DNA from: Microbacteriaceae bacterium
GTDB taxonomy: Bacteria > Actinomycetota > Actinomycetes > Actinomycetales > Microbacteriaceae
NCBI GenBank assembly: GCA_025463545.1
Contig: JAODAR010000001.1
Coordinates: 160,445 to 224,444, forward strand
DNA length: 64,000 nt
Reading direction: 5' to 3'
Within the stretch, counting starts at the first letter, position 1, and every line of letters begins with the position of its first letter. The notes beneath the pieces were generated by a model. It did not search any database. It had not been told where the DNA came from and was given only the letters and a program-made list of their open reading frames with translations. Shown piece after piece: positions 1 to 8,486 of the stretch. Both the position numbers and the translations under genes were made by a program.

Positions 1-49
1 TGCCGGCGCAGGCGTGGTTGTCATGCTTCGATCGTAAGCGGAGCCACCG

Positions 50-886
50 TCACTCGGGTGTGGCCGGGCTGTCGGAGAGTTCGGCCAGTTCGGCCAGTTC
101 GGTCCTGACGAATTCGTCGTCCGGGCGTTCGGCCGCCAGTCTCTCCTGAATCGCCCGCGCCTCGTCGGTCCGCCCGAGTGTCCGCAGGCAGCGACCGAGG
201 GCCCAGCGGCCGATGAAGCGCTGGTCGCTGGTGCCGACGGAGTCCGCCGTGGCGACGGCGAGTTCGAAGTGGGCGAGTGCTTCCTCGGGACGACCACTGT
301 CGTGCAGGTGCCAGGCGAGGTTGTTATGGAGCGCCACGCCCCACCGGCGAACGCGGGCATCCGTCACCGTCTCGAGCAGGGCAAGACCGTCCGCGGCCCA
401 CTCCTCTTCGTGGCCGGCATCTGCCAGGGCGAGCACGTGCAGGGCGTCGAGGGCGAGGAATTGCGAGCCGGCCGCCGCAGCGTGCCGTGCAGCGAGGGTG
501 AAGAAGGGAACGCCCTCCGCAGGCCGCTCGGCGTTCACGCGCAGGCGTCCACGTTCGAGTGCGATGCGGGCGAGGAGGCGTTCGTTGGTCGGAGCGGGAA
601 CTGCCGTTCCGACCACGGCGGCAGAATCACCCGCGACCGCCGGGGCAGGGTCTTCCACCGGAGCACCGACCGCGGCCAGGGCTGCATCGAGAACAGCATC
701 CGCCTCGGTGAATCTCCCCAGCAGTCCGAAGGCGCGGGCAAGCTGCGTGGCGAGTTCTATCCGGTCCGCAGCTGGGCGGTTCTCATCGTTGACCGCGAGG
801 CGGAATCGCTCGGCGGATGCTGCCAGGTCGCTGAAGTCCCACAGTGAGTCGAGCGTTGCTTGGCTGATCGGTGATGAGTCAGTCAC
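50..886 (-). CDS. Tetratricopeptide-repeat-like protein, function unknown
   Basis: The 278-residue product is Ala/Glu-rich and entirely helical in appearance. It contains several TPR-like helix pairs, for example around LGRFTEADAVLDAALAA, GRPEEALAHFELAVATA and LGRTDEARAIQERLAAE near the C-terminus, the classic spacing of a protein-interaction solenoid. No catalytic domain or signal peptide is seen. The GTG start was chosen because the frame further upstream would run into the divergent rsmD gene. A GGAG sequence overlaps the GTG too closely to be ideal, so a start a few codons downstream is possible. A role as a cytoplasmic scaffold is inferred only from the repeats. Confidence 0.7.
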   Translation of the reverse strand: MTDSSPISQATLDSLWDFSDLAASAERFRLAVNDENRPAADRIELATQLARAFGLLGRFTEADAVLDAALAAVGAPVEDPAPAVAGDSAAVVGTAVPAPTNERLLARIALERGRLRVNAERPAEGVPFFTLAARHAAAAGSQFLALDALHVLALADAGHEEEWAADGLALLETVTDARVRRWGVALHNNLAWHLHDSGRPEEALAHFELAVATADSVGTSDQRFIGRWALGRCLRTLGRTDEARAIQERLAAERPDDEFVRTELAELAELSDSPATPE

Positions 887-936
887 TCCTTCATTTTGGC
901 ACCGCCTCGCGTTGGCGGCGATAGGCTCAATGCGAG

Positions 937-1542
937 ATGACGCGAATTGTCGCCGGTTTCGCCGGCTCTCTGGCCCTGGCCGTACCGAAGTACGGCACCC
1001 GCCCGACAAGCGACCGAGTACGCGAGGCGATATTCTCGGCGCTCGAGGCACAAGATGCGATCCACAACGCCCGGGTGCTTGACCTGTACGCCGGCTCCGG
1101 TGCGCTCGGCCTGGAAGCGGCGAGCCGTGGCGCGCGGGCGGTGACCCTGGTCGAGAAGAATTTCGGAACCACGCAGGTATGCCGCAAGAACGCCGAAGCG
1201 ATACTCCGGGCAGCTCCCAAGCGCGACTCCCTGGACATCCGAGTGACCGGGCAGCCGGTTCAGGCCTTTCTCGCCGGCTCCAGCGGCAGATTCGACCTGG
1301 TATTCCTCGACCCGCCGTACGAGCTGAGCGACGTCGAGCTGGGCCATAACCTCGCCGCCGTGGGCGCCCTGCTCGCGGAGGACGCCGTCGTGGTGGTCGA
1401 GCGCAGTTCCCGCTCGCCCCAGCCGGACTGGGGCAGCGCCATCGAGCCCACGCGCCGCAAGGACTACGGCGACACCACTGTCTGGTATGCCGTCGCCGCA
1501 CCGCTGCCGCCCTACCCGGCCTCCTCCCCTTCCTCCTCCTGA
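937..1542 (+). CDS. rsmD: 16S rRNA (guanine966-N2)-methyltransferase
   Basis: Predicted to methylate N2 of G966 in 16S rRNA on assembled 30S particles, using S-adenosylmethionine. The 201-residue protein has the RsmD opening (MTRIVAG...TRPTSDRVREAIFSAL), the SAM-binding motif I (VLDLYAGSGALGLEAASRGA, about residues 47-66) and the catalytic N-methyltransferase motif DPPY near residue 127. Length matches the family. It is divergent from the TPR-like gene, with about 50 bp between the starts. The C-terminal Pro/Ser tail is non-conserved. The coaD gene that often follows rsmD is not here; a tandem repeat and thiL follow instead. Confidence 0.93.
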   Translation: MTRIVAGFAGSLALAVPKYGTRPTSDRVREAIFSALEAQDAIHNARVLDLYAGSGALGLEAASRGARAVTLVEKNFGTTQVCRKNAEAILRAAPKRDSLDIRVTGQPVQAFLAGSSGRFDLVFLDPPYELSDVELGHNLAAVGALLAEDAVVVVERSSRSPQPDWGSAIEPTRRKDYGDTTVWYAVAAPLPPYPASSPSSS

Positions 1543-1556
1543 CCCTCGCTCGCCGT

Positions 1557-1681
1557 GACGCGCGCATCGTCGCCGAAACCCGCGCATTGGTCGCCGAACC
1601 CCGCGCATCCGTCGCCGAAACCCGCATCCGTCGCCGAAACCCGCGCATCGATCGCCGTGACCCGCGCGTCCGTCGCCGAAA
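1557..1681. repeat. Six tandem copies of a ~21-bp unit between rsmD and thiL
   Basis: Six head-to-tail units, mostly 21 bp (one 19, one 22), follow the pattern CCCGCGCATC-N-GTCGCCGAAA. They fill most of the space between the convergent 3' ends of rsmD and thiL. Units lie at 1557-1578, 1579-1599, 1600-1620, 1621-1639, 1640-1660 and 1661-1681. The varying unit length and absence of a supported start argue against coding. Confidence 0.85.
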
Positions 1682-1782
1682 CCGCGCTCGTGGCGATTAT
1701 GCGAGCGACGAGTTCAAAGGAGTGACGCAACAACTGCGTTTTCGCGCGAGGATCCGACGCCATGCAGCGACGACGGGCGCGG

Positions 1783-2763
1783 TCAGCCGGCAGCGCCGTC
1801 CCAGCCGAGGTAGGGGTCCCAGCCGCGCTGGTCGTGGGGCACTCCGTCGACCAGCACTACGCCGGCATCGGCGGTGACGGTGCCAAGTCGGCGGAAACCC
1901 TCGGGCAGCGACGCATCAGGCGGGAACGTCGCGAGCAGGCCGTGGTCTTCGCCGCCGTGCAGCGCGGCATCCGGATTGTCACCGAGTGCAGCAGAGCGGA
2001 AATCAATGCCGACCAGGCTCGCCCTGGCCAGCCGCCCGGCGTCGATCGCCAGCCCGTCCGAGACGTCCAGCATGGCGGATGCCCCTGCGCGCGACGCTGC
2101 GGCGCCCAGCGCCACCGGGGGCTCGGGTGCCAGCTGTGCCGCCAGCGGCCCCGCATGGGTCAGCTTCAGCGCCGATGCAAGCGCTGCGTCGGGGTTGCCG
2201 TCTGCGTCGACGGCGTGGCGGAACAGCAGCGCCAGGCCGAGGCCCGCCTCCCCCATGCGGCCGGCCAGCGCCACGACGTCGCCCGGCCGCGCGCCCGAGC
2301 GGAGGACCGGATCACGTCCACCCAGGTCGCCGAATGCGGTGACCGCCAGTGTGAGCGCGTCGGAGGCCGAGAGGTCTCCGCCGACGACACCACAACCTGG
2401 GGCGAGGGCTTCGCAGCAGTCACGGAGGCCATCGGCGATGCCTTCGAGCACGCTGATGGGGGTGCTGGGCGGCGCGGCGATGCCGATGACCAGCGCGGTG
2501 GGGGTCGCGCCCATCGCTGCCACGTCGGAGAGGTTCGTTGCCGCGGCTTTCCAGCCGAGATCGTGTGGCGTCGACCAGGCCAGGCGGAAGTCGGGGCCCT
2601 GGATCATCATGTCGGTGGTGACGACATATCGGCCGTCGGGGGCGCTGATCACGGCGGAATCATCGCCCGGGCCGAGCAGCTGGGCGGCGGCGGCGGGCAG
2701 CCGGGGGAAGATGCGGGCGAGGACTTCGCCTTCGGTGAGGTCGGCGAGGGTCGGCTGCGTCAT
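1783..2763 (-). CDS. thiL: Thiamine-monophosphate kinase
   Basis: Phosphorylates thiamine phosphate with ATP to thiamine diphosphate, the last step of cofactor biosynthesis. The 326-residue protein has the PurM/ThiL fold markers: GPGDDSAV near residue 31 (Mg/ATP-binding Asp pair), NLSDVAAMGA (about 78-87), GGDLSASD (about 128), LDVSDGLAIDAGRL (about 232-245) and the GGEDHGLLATFP motif near 270. Length is normal. It is divergent from the DUF3515 lipoprotein gene, with only 24 bp between start codons, so the two promoters must overlap or lie inside the genes. Confidence 0.95.
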   Translation of the reverse strand: MTQPTLADLTEGEVLARIFPRLPAAAAQLLGPGDDSAVISAPDGRYVVTTDMMIQGPDFRLAWSTPHDLGWKAAATNLSDVAAMGATPTALVIGIAAPPSTPISVLEGIADGLRDCCEALAPGCGVVGGDLSASDALTLAVTAFGDLGGRDPVLRSGARPGDVVALAGRMGEAGLGLALLFRHAVDADGNPDAALASALKLTHAGPLAAQLAPEPPVALGAAASRAGASAMLDVSDGLAIDAGRLARASLVGIDFRSAALGDNPDAALHGGEDHGLLATFPPDASLPEGFRRLGTVTADAGVVLVDGVPHDQRGWDPYLGWDGAAG

Positions 2764-2787
2764 GCTTCAAACGGTAGCCTGAAAGGG

Positions 2788-3381
2788 ATGACTTCCCGAC
2801 CCACCCGCCGCTCCCGCACCCGGCACGCACGCAGATCCGCCGCCGTCTTGGCCAGCCTCACCGCCGTCGCGGCAGGTCTGCTGCTGACCGGCTGCACCGC
2901 CGCTGTGCCGCTGGAACCGGCGACAGATGCCATTGACCCGATCTGCGCGAACGTTGTCGTTCACCTGCCGGCCACGGTGGCGAACCAGCAGGAGCGGGAA
3001 ACCAATGCGCAGGGCACGGGCGCGTGGGGCACACCGGCATCCGTTCTGTTGCACTGCGGTGTCGACGTGCCGGGGCCGACCACGCTTCCCTGCGTCAACA
3101 TCAACGGGATCGACTGGATCAACGATGATTCCAAAGCTCCGCTGTATCGGTTCACCACCTACGGGCGCACCCCGGCGGTCGAGGTCGTCGTCGACTCGAA
3201 GAAAGTGAGCGGTTCGACCGCGCTGTCCGACCTGACCAGCGCCGTCGCTGTGGTCCCGCTGAACGGCAACGCGTGCACCGGGATTGCAGACCTCAACCTG
3301 CCGAACGACGCCGGTTCCGCGCCGGCAACGCTCGCTCCCGTCACGCCCGCGCCGTCGGCGGAACCGAGTACCGCACCCTAA
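2788..3381 (+). CDS. DUF3515-family lipoprotein
   Basis: The 197-residue protein begins with an Arg-rich n-region, a hydrophobic stretch and the lipobox LTGC (Cys about residue 36), so it is probably a membrane-anchored lipoprotein. Conserved cysteines (ICANVVVHLP, LLHCGVDVPG, LPCVNINGIDW, NACTGIADL) suggest extracytoplasmic disulfides, and the tail is Pro/Ala/Thr-rich. The pattern and position beside thiL and ddl match the actinobacterial DUF3515 family, whose function is unknown. The start was chosen by AAAGGG just upstream of ATG. Confidence 0.85.
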   Translation: MTSRPTRRSRTRHARRSAAVLASLTAVAAGLLLTGCTAAVPLEPATDAIDPICANVVVHLPATVANQQERETNAQGTGAWGTPASVLLHCGVDVPGPTTLPCVNINGIDWINDDSKAPLYRFTTYGRTPAVEVVVDSKKVSGSTALSDLTSAVAVVPLNGNACTGIADLNLPNDAGSAPATLAPVTPAPSAEPSTAP

Positions 3382-3457
3382 CTCCAACCGTCGGTCCCGC
3401 GCGGGCCGCACAGCTCGTTCGCGCTGAGGATTCCTGCACGCGCGCATGGCAGGCCCT

Positions 3458-3524
3458 CAGCGTGAGGCGAAAACGGCAGCGCGAGGCAAGAACCACAGCG
3501 CGAGGCGAAAACCACAGCGCGAGC
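3458..3524. repeat. Three-and-a-half copies of a 19-bp tandem repeat
   Basis: A unit close to CAGCGCGAGGCGAAAACCA is repeated at 3458-3476, 3477-3495 and 3496-3514, followed by a partial copy. It lies between the convergent 3' ends of the DUF3515 gene and ddl, the same kind of location as the 21-bp array after rsmD. No coding role is supported. Confidence 0.8.
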
Positions 3525-3544
3525 CAGCGCGACGGCTGCAGCCG

Positions 3545-4648
3545 CTACGACCCGTGTGCTGCGTGTGCCAGCGCCACGTCGATGAGTTCGTCGATCAGCT
3601 CCGGGTAGGTGTACCCGCTGGCAAGCCAGCAGCTGGGGAACATCGAAATGGGCGTGAACCCGGGCATGGTGTTGATCTCGTTGATCACCCAGCCGTCGGC
3701 CGTGAGGAAGAAGTCCACCCGCGCCAGCCCGGCGCCGCCGATCGCCTCGAACGCGCAGATCGCCAGCTTCTGCATCTCGGCCAGCTCCGCGGCGCCGAGC
3801 GCGGCGGGACAGACCAGGTCGATGCCCGGCGCGTCCAGGTACTTTGCCGCGAAATCGTAGAAGTCGCGGCCGGTGACCACGACCTCGCCGGCGACGGATG
3901 CCCGCGCGGGCTTCCCCGGACGCCCCTGCAGGACGCCCACTTCGATTTCACGCCCGACCAGCCCGGCCTCGATCAGGACCTTGTTGTCTTCAGCCAGGGC
4001 GAGGGCCATCGCGTCAGCCAGCTGTTCCGGCGAAGACACCTTGCTCACGCCGACACTCGAGCCGGCGCGGGCCGGCTTGACGAACGCCGGCAGGCCCAGC
4101 TCTTCGAGCGCGGTGTAGGCACGGGCGGGGGCATCGGCCCAGTCGTCGGCGCTGATGGTGCGCCAGGGCGCCACCGGCAGCGACGCCTGCTGGAACACGG
4201 TCTTGGTGAAGTGCTTGTCCATGCCGAGCGCTGAGGCGAGTACGCCGTTGCCCAGATAGGGCAGCCCCACCAGTTCGAGCAGGCCCTGGATCGTGCCGTC
4301 CTCGCCGTACGGCCCGTGGAGGATCGGGAAGACGATGTCGACGGGTCCGAGCGATCGCGACGCGCCGTCCGGCTCGACGACAGTGAACTCACGCGAGCGC
4401 GTGCCTTCCGGCCAGCGCACTCGGCTTCCGTTGTCGGTGACCCCCGGCAGCGCGTCCGGGTTCAGCGCGAACTTGCCCGGGTCGTCGTCTTCCAGCACGA
4501 AGGCGCCATCACGAGTGATGCCGATCGGGATGACGTTGTAGCGGTCGCGGTCAAGCGCCGCCAGCACTCCGCCCGCTGTGGCGCAGCTGATCGAATGTTC
4601 GCTTGAACGCCCCCCAAAAAGCAGCGCCACCGTGAGCTTGTCCGTCAT
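3545..4648 (-). CDS. ddl: D-alanine--D-alanine ligase
   Basis: Joins two D-alanines with ATP in the cytoplasm for peptidoglycan precursors. The 367-residue ATP-grasp protein shows LLFGGRSSEHSISCATA at the N-terminus, VFPILHGPYGEDGTIQGLLELVGLPYLGNGV around 105-135, FVKPARAGSSVGVSKV, and a metal-binding end DFFLTADGWVINEINTMPGFTPISMFP near 310-340. The ATG was chosen because AAAGGA lies six bases upstream; an alternative five codons earlier lacks this. Its first 98 bases overlap the 3' end of gpsA, so the two are translationally linked in the leuC-to-ddl run. Confidence 0.95.
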   Translation of the reverse strand: MTDKLTVALLFGGRSSEHSISCATAGGVLAALDRDRYNVIPIGITRDGAFVLEDDDPGKFALNPDALPGVTDNGSRVRWPEGTRSREFTVVEPDGASRSLGPVDIVFPILHGPYGEDGTIQGLLELVGLPYLGNGVLASALGMDKHFTKTVFQQASLPVAPWRTISADDWADAPARAYTALEELGLPAFVKPARAGSSVGVSKVSSPEQLADAMALALAEDNKVLIEAGLVGREIEVGVLQGRPGKPARASVAGEVVVTGRDFYDFAAKYLDAPGIDLVCPAALGAAELAEMQKLAICAFEAIGGAGLARVDFFLTADGWVINEINTMPGFTPISMFPSCWLASGYTYPELIDELIDVALAHAAHGS

Positions 4649-5678
4649 CGATCGTCCTTTCACCCTGCGGTTCGGCAGAGTCGGTGGTCAGGTGGGGTGC
4701 AATATCCCGAGGAGCAAGCGTACCGGCCAAAACCTGCCGCACCTGCTCCACGATGGGCATCTCCACACCCTTGGCGCGGGCGAGTTCCAGGATCGGGCCG
4801 ACGGATGCGAGTCCCTCCGTGGTCTGCTGCATCTGCTTCACCACATCGTTATAGCCGTACCCCTGCCCGAGGAGCCGCCCGGCGGTGTTGTTCCGCGACA
4901 GCGGGGACTGGCACGTCGCGATGAGGTCGCCGAGCCCTGCCAGCCCGGACAGCGTCTCGGCCTGGGCGCCGTAGGCCACCGCGAAGTCGGTCATCTCGAC
5001 GAGGCCACGGGTGATGATGGACGCCTTGGTGTTCTCGCCGTAGCCGACACCATCGACGATGCCGATTGCCACGGCGATGAGGTTCTTCAGCACACCACCG
5101 AATTCGGTGCCGATGACATCGGTGTTCACGTAAGAACGGAAGTAACGGTTGGTCGCGAGCTTGGCAACGGCCTGGGCTGTCTCCAGGCTGGCCGAGGAGA
5201 CGACGGCGGCCGTCGGCTGCTCCTTGGCGATCTCGAGGGCCAGGTTCGGTCCGGAGATGGCGGCGATCTGTTCCGGCGCAATCGGGAGCACCTGTTCGAT
5301 GACCTCGCTCATTCGGAGACCGGACGCCCGTTCGACGCCCTTCATCAGCGACACAACGATCGCATCCGCCCCGAGGTATGGCTCGGCTGCGATGAGGTTC
5401 TCGCGTAGGGACTGGCTCGGCACCGAGACGAACACCTGCTGGGCACCGGCCAGGGCCAGGTCGAGGCGCGAGGTGGCGTGGAGTCCGACCGGCAGGTTCA
5501 CGCCTGGCAGGTAGTCGCTGTTGCGCCGGCCCTCGGAGATTTCCCGGGCCAATTCAGGCCGGCGGGCCCAAAGCGTGACGTCGGCGCCGCCATCGGTGAG
5601 AATCTTCGCGAACGTGGTGCCCCAGCTGCCGGCACCGAGAACTGCAACGCGGGTGCCGGGCTGGATCTTAGGCTTCAA
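4551..5678 (-). CDS. gpsA: NAD(P)H-dependent glycerol-3-phosphate dehydrogenase
   Basis: Reduces dihydroxyacetone phosphate to sn-glycerol-3-phosphate, the backbone for phospholipids, next to the acyltransferase gene that would use it. The 375-residue protein begins with the dinucleotide-binding motif VAVLGAGSWGTTFAKIL, has VSLMKGVE near 112, ISGPNLALEIAKEQPTAAVV near 140, catalytic Lys in GGVLKNLIAVAIGIVDG near 195, and RNNTAGRLLGQG near 262. The family is usually about 330-345 residues. The extra C-terminal part (after about residue 340) is Gly/Arg-rich and encoded by DNA that also encodes the start of ddl. Confidence 0.93.
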   Translation of the reverse strand: MKPKIQPGTRVAVLGAGSWGTTFAKILTDGGADVTLWARRPELAREISEGRRNSDYLPGVNLPVGLHATSRLDLALAGAQQVFVSVPSQSLRENLIAAEPYLGADAIVVSLMKGVERASGLRMSEVIEQVLPIAPEQIAAISGPNLALEIAKEQPTAAVVSSASLETAQAVAKLATNRYFRSYVNTDVIGTEFGGVLKNLIAVAIGIVDGVGYGENTKASIITRGLVEMTDFAVAYGAQAETLSGLAGLGDLIATCQSPLSRNNTAGRLLGQGYGYNDVVKQMQQTTEGLASVGPILELARAKGVEMPIVEQVRQVLAGTLAPRDIAPHLTTDSAEPQGERTIDDGQAHGGAAFWGAFKRTFDQLRHSGRSAGGA

Positions 5679-6447
5679 AACGGCCGGTCTCTTTCTGGTC
5701 GTGGTCTGCCGGGTTCCAGCGCACCGCAGGAGCCTTTTCGCCGCGCAGGTCTTCGAGCAGGCGGGTGATGGCAGCCATGACGACCGCAGTCGCCTCGTTG
5801 AGAGTCGCGGAGTCGAGGCTGCGGCCGCGGAACTCGGAGAGGTCGACCGGGTCGCCGATCTTCACCCGGATGGTCTTCCGCGGGAACAGGCTGATCTTCT
5901 TGGAGTAGCGGGCCATCAACGCCTGGGAGCCCCAGTGCGCCGCCGGGATGATCGGGATGTTCTGCTCCAAAGCCACGCGAACCGCCCCGGTCTTGCCACG
6001 CATCGGCCACATGTCGGGATCGCGGGTGAGCGAACCTTCCGGATAGACGACGACCAGCTGCCCCTTGTCGACCAGTTGCTGTGCCGCCTGCACCGGACCG
6101 CCTGCGCGCGCGGACCCGCCGCGCGCCACCGGGATCTGGCCGGACTTGCGCAACACCCAGCCGGCCACAGGAAGGTCGAACAGCGACGCCTTGGCCATGA
6201 ACCTCGGCAGGCGCCCGAGCTTCCACGACACCACACCCATCACCACCGGGTCGATCTCGGTGTAGTGGTTCGGTGCAAAGACGAAGGCACCACTCCTGGG
6301 AAACTTGTCGGCGTCGATGATCTCGTAGCGCGCGGCCAGATTCATCAGGGGCAACAGGAGCCCGGCAAGGACCCAGAAGATCGACGGACGGGCCGTTTCC
6401 CGGGGCACGCGGTCTGGCTGGGGCCGGCTTGGATGCGTTGAGGGCAC
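5668..6447 (-). CDS. plsC: 1-acyl-sn-glycerol-3-phosphate acyltransferase
   Basis: Transfers a second acyl chain to lysophosphatidic acid at the membrane. The 259-residue protein has the PlsC motifs: NHYTEIDP (HX4D, about residues 60-67), GQIPVARGG (about 100-108), VVVYPEGSLTRDP (about 132-144) and IIPAAHWG. A hydrophobic segment (IFWVLAGLLLPLMNLAA) near the N-terminus may be a membrane anchor. The start is GTG with AAGGA about ten bases upstream. It ends inside the gpsA start (11-nt overlap) and begins 7 nt after murA, consistent with one transcript. Confidence 0.92.
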   Translation of the reverse strand: MPSTHPSRPQPDRVPRETARPSIFWVLAGLLLPLMNLAARYEIIDADKFPRSGAFVFAPNHYTEIDPVVMGVVSWKLGRLPRFMAKASLFDLPVAGWVLRKSGQIPVARGGSARAGGPVQAAQQLVDKGQLVVVYPEGSLTRDPDMWPMRGKTGAVRVALEQNIPIIPAAHWGSQALMARYSKKISLFPRKTIRVKIGDPVDLSEFRGRSLDSATLNEATAVVMAAITRLLEDLRGEKAPAVRWNPADHDQKETGRFEA

Positions 6448-6454
6448 AGACCCA

Positions 6455-7879
6455 TTATCCTTCGAGATCGAAGTCAGCCCCCAGAAGCCGCAGCTTGGTG
6501 ATGAAATTCTCGTAGCCGCGGCTGATGATCCCCACGTTGCTGACCGTCGATGTGCCCTCAGCCGAAAGTGCCGCGATCAAGTGGCTGAATCCGCCGCGCA
6601 GGTCAGGAACCTCGATGTCGGCGCCATGCAGCTTCGTCGGGCCGGTGATGACGGCTGAGTGGTTGAAGTTCCGCTGCCCGAACCGGCACGGGTGGCCGCC
6701 GAGGCACTCCTTGTGAATCTGGATCGTGGCGCCCATTTCGACCAGTGCATCCACGAATCCAAAGCGCTGCTCGTAAACGGTCTCATGCACGATCGACACG
6801 CCGTGCGCCCTGGTCAGGGCGATCACGAGCGGCTGCTGCCAGTCCGTCATGAAGCCGGGGTGGACATCCGTTTCGATGATGACCGGCTTCAAGACGCCGC
6901 CGGGGTGGTAGAAACGGATGCCGTCGTCGTGGATGTCGAATGCGCCGCCGACCTTGCGGAAGACGTTGAGGAAGGTGATCATCTCGGCCTGGCGGGCTCC
7001 GCCGACGAAGATGTCGCCGTCGGTGGCCAGTGCCGCCGCCGCCCAGCTGGCCGCCTCGTTCCGGTCGAACAGTGCGCGGTGCTGGTAGCCCTCGAGCCGT
7101 TCGACGCCCTCGATGCGGATCACCCGGTCGGTGTCGACCGTGATGATGGCGCCCATCTTCTGCAGGATGTTGATGAGATCCATGATCTCGGGCTCGATCG
7201 CGGCGCCCTTGAGTTCGGTGATGCCGTCGGCACGCACGGCCGTCAGCAGCACCTGCTCGGTGGCGCCGACGCTCGGGTACGGCAGTTCGACCTTGGCTCC
7301 GTGCAGGCCGTTGGGCGCTGACATGCGGATGCCGTTGGGCAGCTTCTCGACGACCGCGCCGAAGGTGCGCAGCACGTCGAGGTGATAGTCGATCGGGCGG
7401 TCGCCGATGCGGCAGCCGCCAAGGTCTGGGATGAACGCTTCACCGAGGCGGTGCAGTAGCGGTCCGCAGAACAGGATGGGGATCCGCGAGGAACCGGCGT
7501 GGGCGTCGATGTCGGCGAAGTGTGCGCTTTCGACGTCGACCGGGTCGAGGATCAGCTCCCCGGGCTCTTCGCCGTCGGTGACCTTGACGCCGTGCACCTC
7601 GAGCAGGCCGCGGACGATGCGCACGTCGCTGATGTTCGGAACATCCTTGAGCACGCTGGGGCTTTCGCCGAGCAGGGCCGCGACCATGGCCTTGGTGACC
7701 AGGTTCTTGGCGCCCTTCAGTTCGATGCGCCCCACGAGCGGGATGCCGCCACGGATGGTGATCTTGTCACCCTGAAGTCCGACGGCGGCACCATGGTTCT
7801 GTGCCTCTACCCGATTCTGGGCCTCTTCACGATTCTGGGCCTCTTCACGATTCTGGACATATTCGCCGACTGTGCTCAC
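6455..7879 (-). CDS. murA: UDP-N-acetylglucosamine 1-carboxyvinyltransferase
   Basis: Adds enolpyruvate from PEP to UDP-GlcNAc, the first committed step of peptidoglycan synthesis. The 474-residue protein has the Lys-Asn pair (LKGAKN, K58/N59, equal to K22/N23 of E. coli) and a catalytic-loop Cys in GGCRIGDRP (C156). The Cys implies fosfomycin sensitivity, unlike the Asp variant of mycobacteria. The core fold starts near residue 36. Before it is a non-homologous extension with QNREEA-type hexapeptides encoded by an 18-bp tandem repeat. The ATG overlaps the leuD stop by 4 nt. Confidence 0.95.
   Translation of the reverse strand: MSTVGEYVQNREEAQNREEAQNRVEAQNHGAAVGLQGDKITIRGGIPLVGRIELKGAKNLVTKAMVAALLGESPSVLKDVPNISDVRIVRGLLEVHGVKVTDGEEPGELILDPVDVESAHFADIDAHAGSSRIPILFCGPLLHRLGEAFIPDLGGCRIGDRPIDYHLDVLRTFGAVVEKLPNGIRMSAPNGLHGAKVELPYPSVGATEQVLLTAVRADGITELKGAAIEPEIMDLINILQKMGAIITVDTDRVIRIEGVERLEGYQHRALFDRNEAASWAAAALATDGDIFVGGARQAEMITFLNVFRKVGGAFDIHDDGIRFYHPGGVLKPVIIETDVHPGFMTDWQQPLVIALTRAHGVSIVHETVYEQRFGFVDALVEMGATIQIHKECLGGHPCRFGQRNFNHSAVITGPTKLHGADIEVPDLRGGFSHLIAALSAEGTSTVSNVGIISRGYENFITKLRLLGADFDLEG
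7796..7867 (-). repeat. 18-bp tandem repeat encoding the MurA N-terminal extension
   Basis: Four in-frame 18-bp units (7796-7813, 7814-7831, 7832-7849, 7850-7867; the middle two identical) encode a repeating hexapeptide close to E-A-Q-N-R-E. The repeat keeps the reading frame, so copy-number changes would alter only the length of a charged, probably helical extension ahead of the MurA core. Confidence 0.85.
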
Positions 7880-8484
7880 TCATTACCTACTAACGCTGGG
7901 AGGGTACGGGGTCGCCAGGACTCCCGTCGGGATTCGAAATCTGCAATCCGCGCCTCGTCACGCAGGGTCAGGCCGATGTCATCAAGGCCTTCGAGCAGTC
8001 GCCATCTAGTGTAATCATCGATCTCGAATGAGACTGTGAGGTTGCCGACTCGTGCAGTCTTCGCAACCAGATTGACGGTCATTTCTATTCCCGGGCTCGC
8101 TTCGATGGCGTCCCAGAGGGCCTCGGCGTCCGCTTCGGTGACCTGCCCGGCGAGCAGGCCCTGCTTGCCGGAGTTTCCGCGGAAGATGTCGCCGAAACGG
8201 GGGCTGAGCACCACGTCGAAGCCGTAGTCGCGGAGCGCCCAGACGGCATGTTCACGGGAAGACCCGGTGCCGAAGTCGGCGCCGGCGACAAGCACCCTGG
8301 CACCCTCGTAGACGGGCTGGTTCAGCACGAAATCCGGGTCTTGCCGCCAGGCGGCGAACAGGGCGTCCTCGAATCCGGTCTTGGTCACTCGCTTGAGGTA
8401 GACCGCGGGGATGATCTGGTCGGTATCGACGTTGGAGCGGCGGAATGGCACGCCTACCCCGGTGACTTCAGTGAATTTCTGCAT
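7876..8484 (-). CDS. leuD: 3-isopropylmalate dehydratase, small subunit
   Basis: Small subunit of isopropylmalate isomerase, which converts 2- to 3-isopropylmalate in leucine biosynthesis. The 202-residue protein has [16 protein letters not shown] near the N-terminus, the swivelling-domain motif [22 protein letters not shown] (about 69-90) and GNSGKQGLL near 104-112. Length matches the family. It begins 2 nt after leuC, and its stop overlaps the murA ATG, so translation is probably coupled through to the cell-wall gene. Confidence 0.96.
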   Translation of the reverse strand: MQKFTEVTGVGVPFRRSNVDTDQIIPAVYLKRVTKTGFEDALFAAWRQDPDFVLNQPVYEGARVLVAGADFGTGSSREHAVWALRDYGFDVVLSPRFGDIFRGNSGKQGLLAGQVTEADAEALWDAIEASPGIEMTVNLVAKTARVGNLTVSFEIDDYTRWRLLEGLDDIGLTLRDEARIADFESRRESWRPRTLPALVGNE

Positions 8485-8486
8485 GG

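Noticed and set aside
1557..1681. CRISPR-like array
   Set aside because: Units are only ~21 bp with no unique spacers between them; simple tandem repeat.
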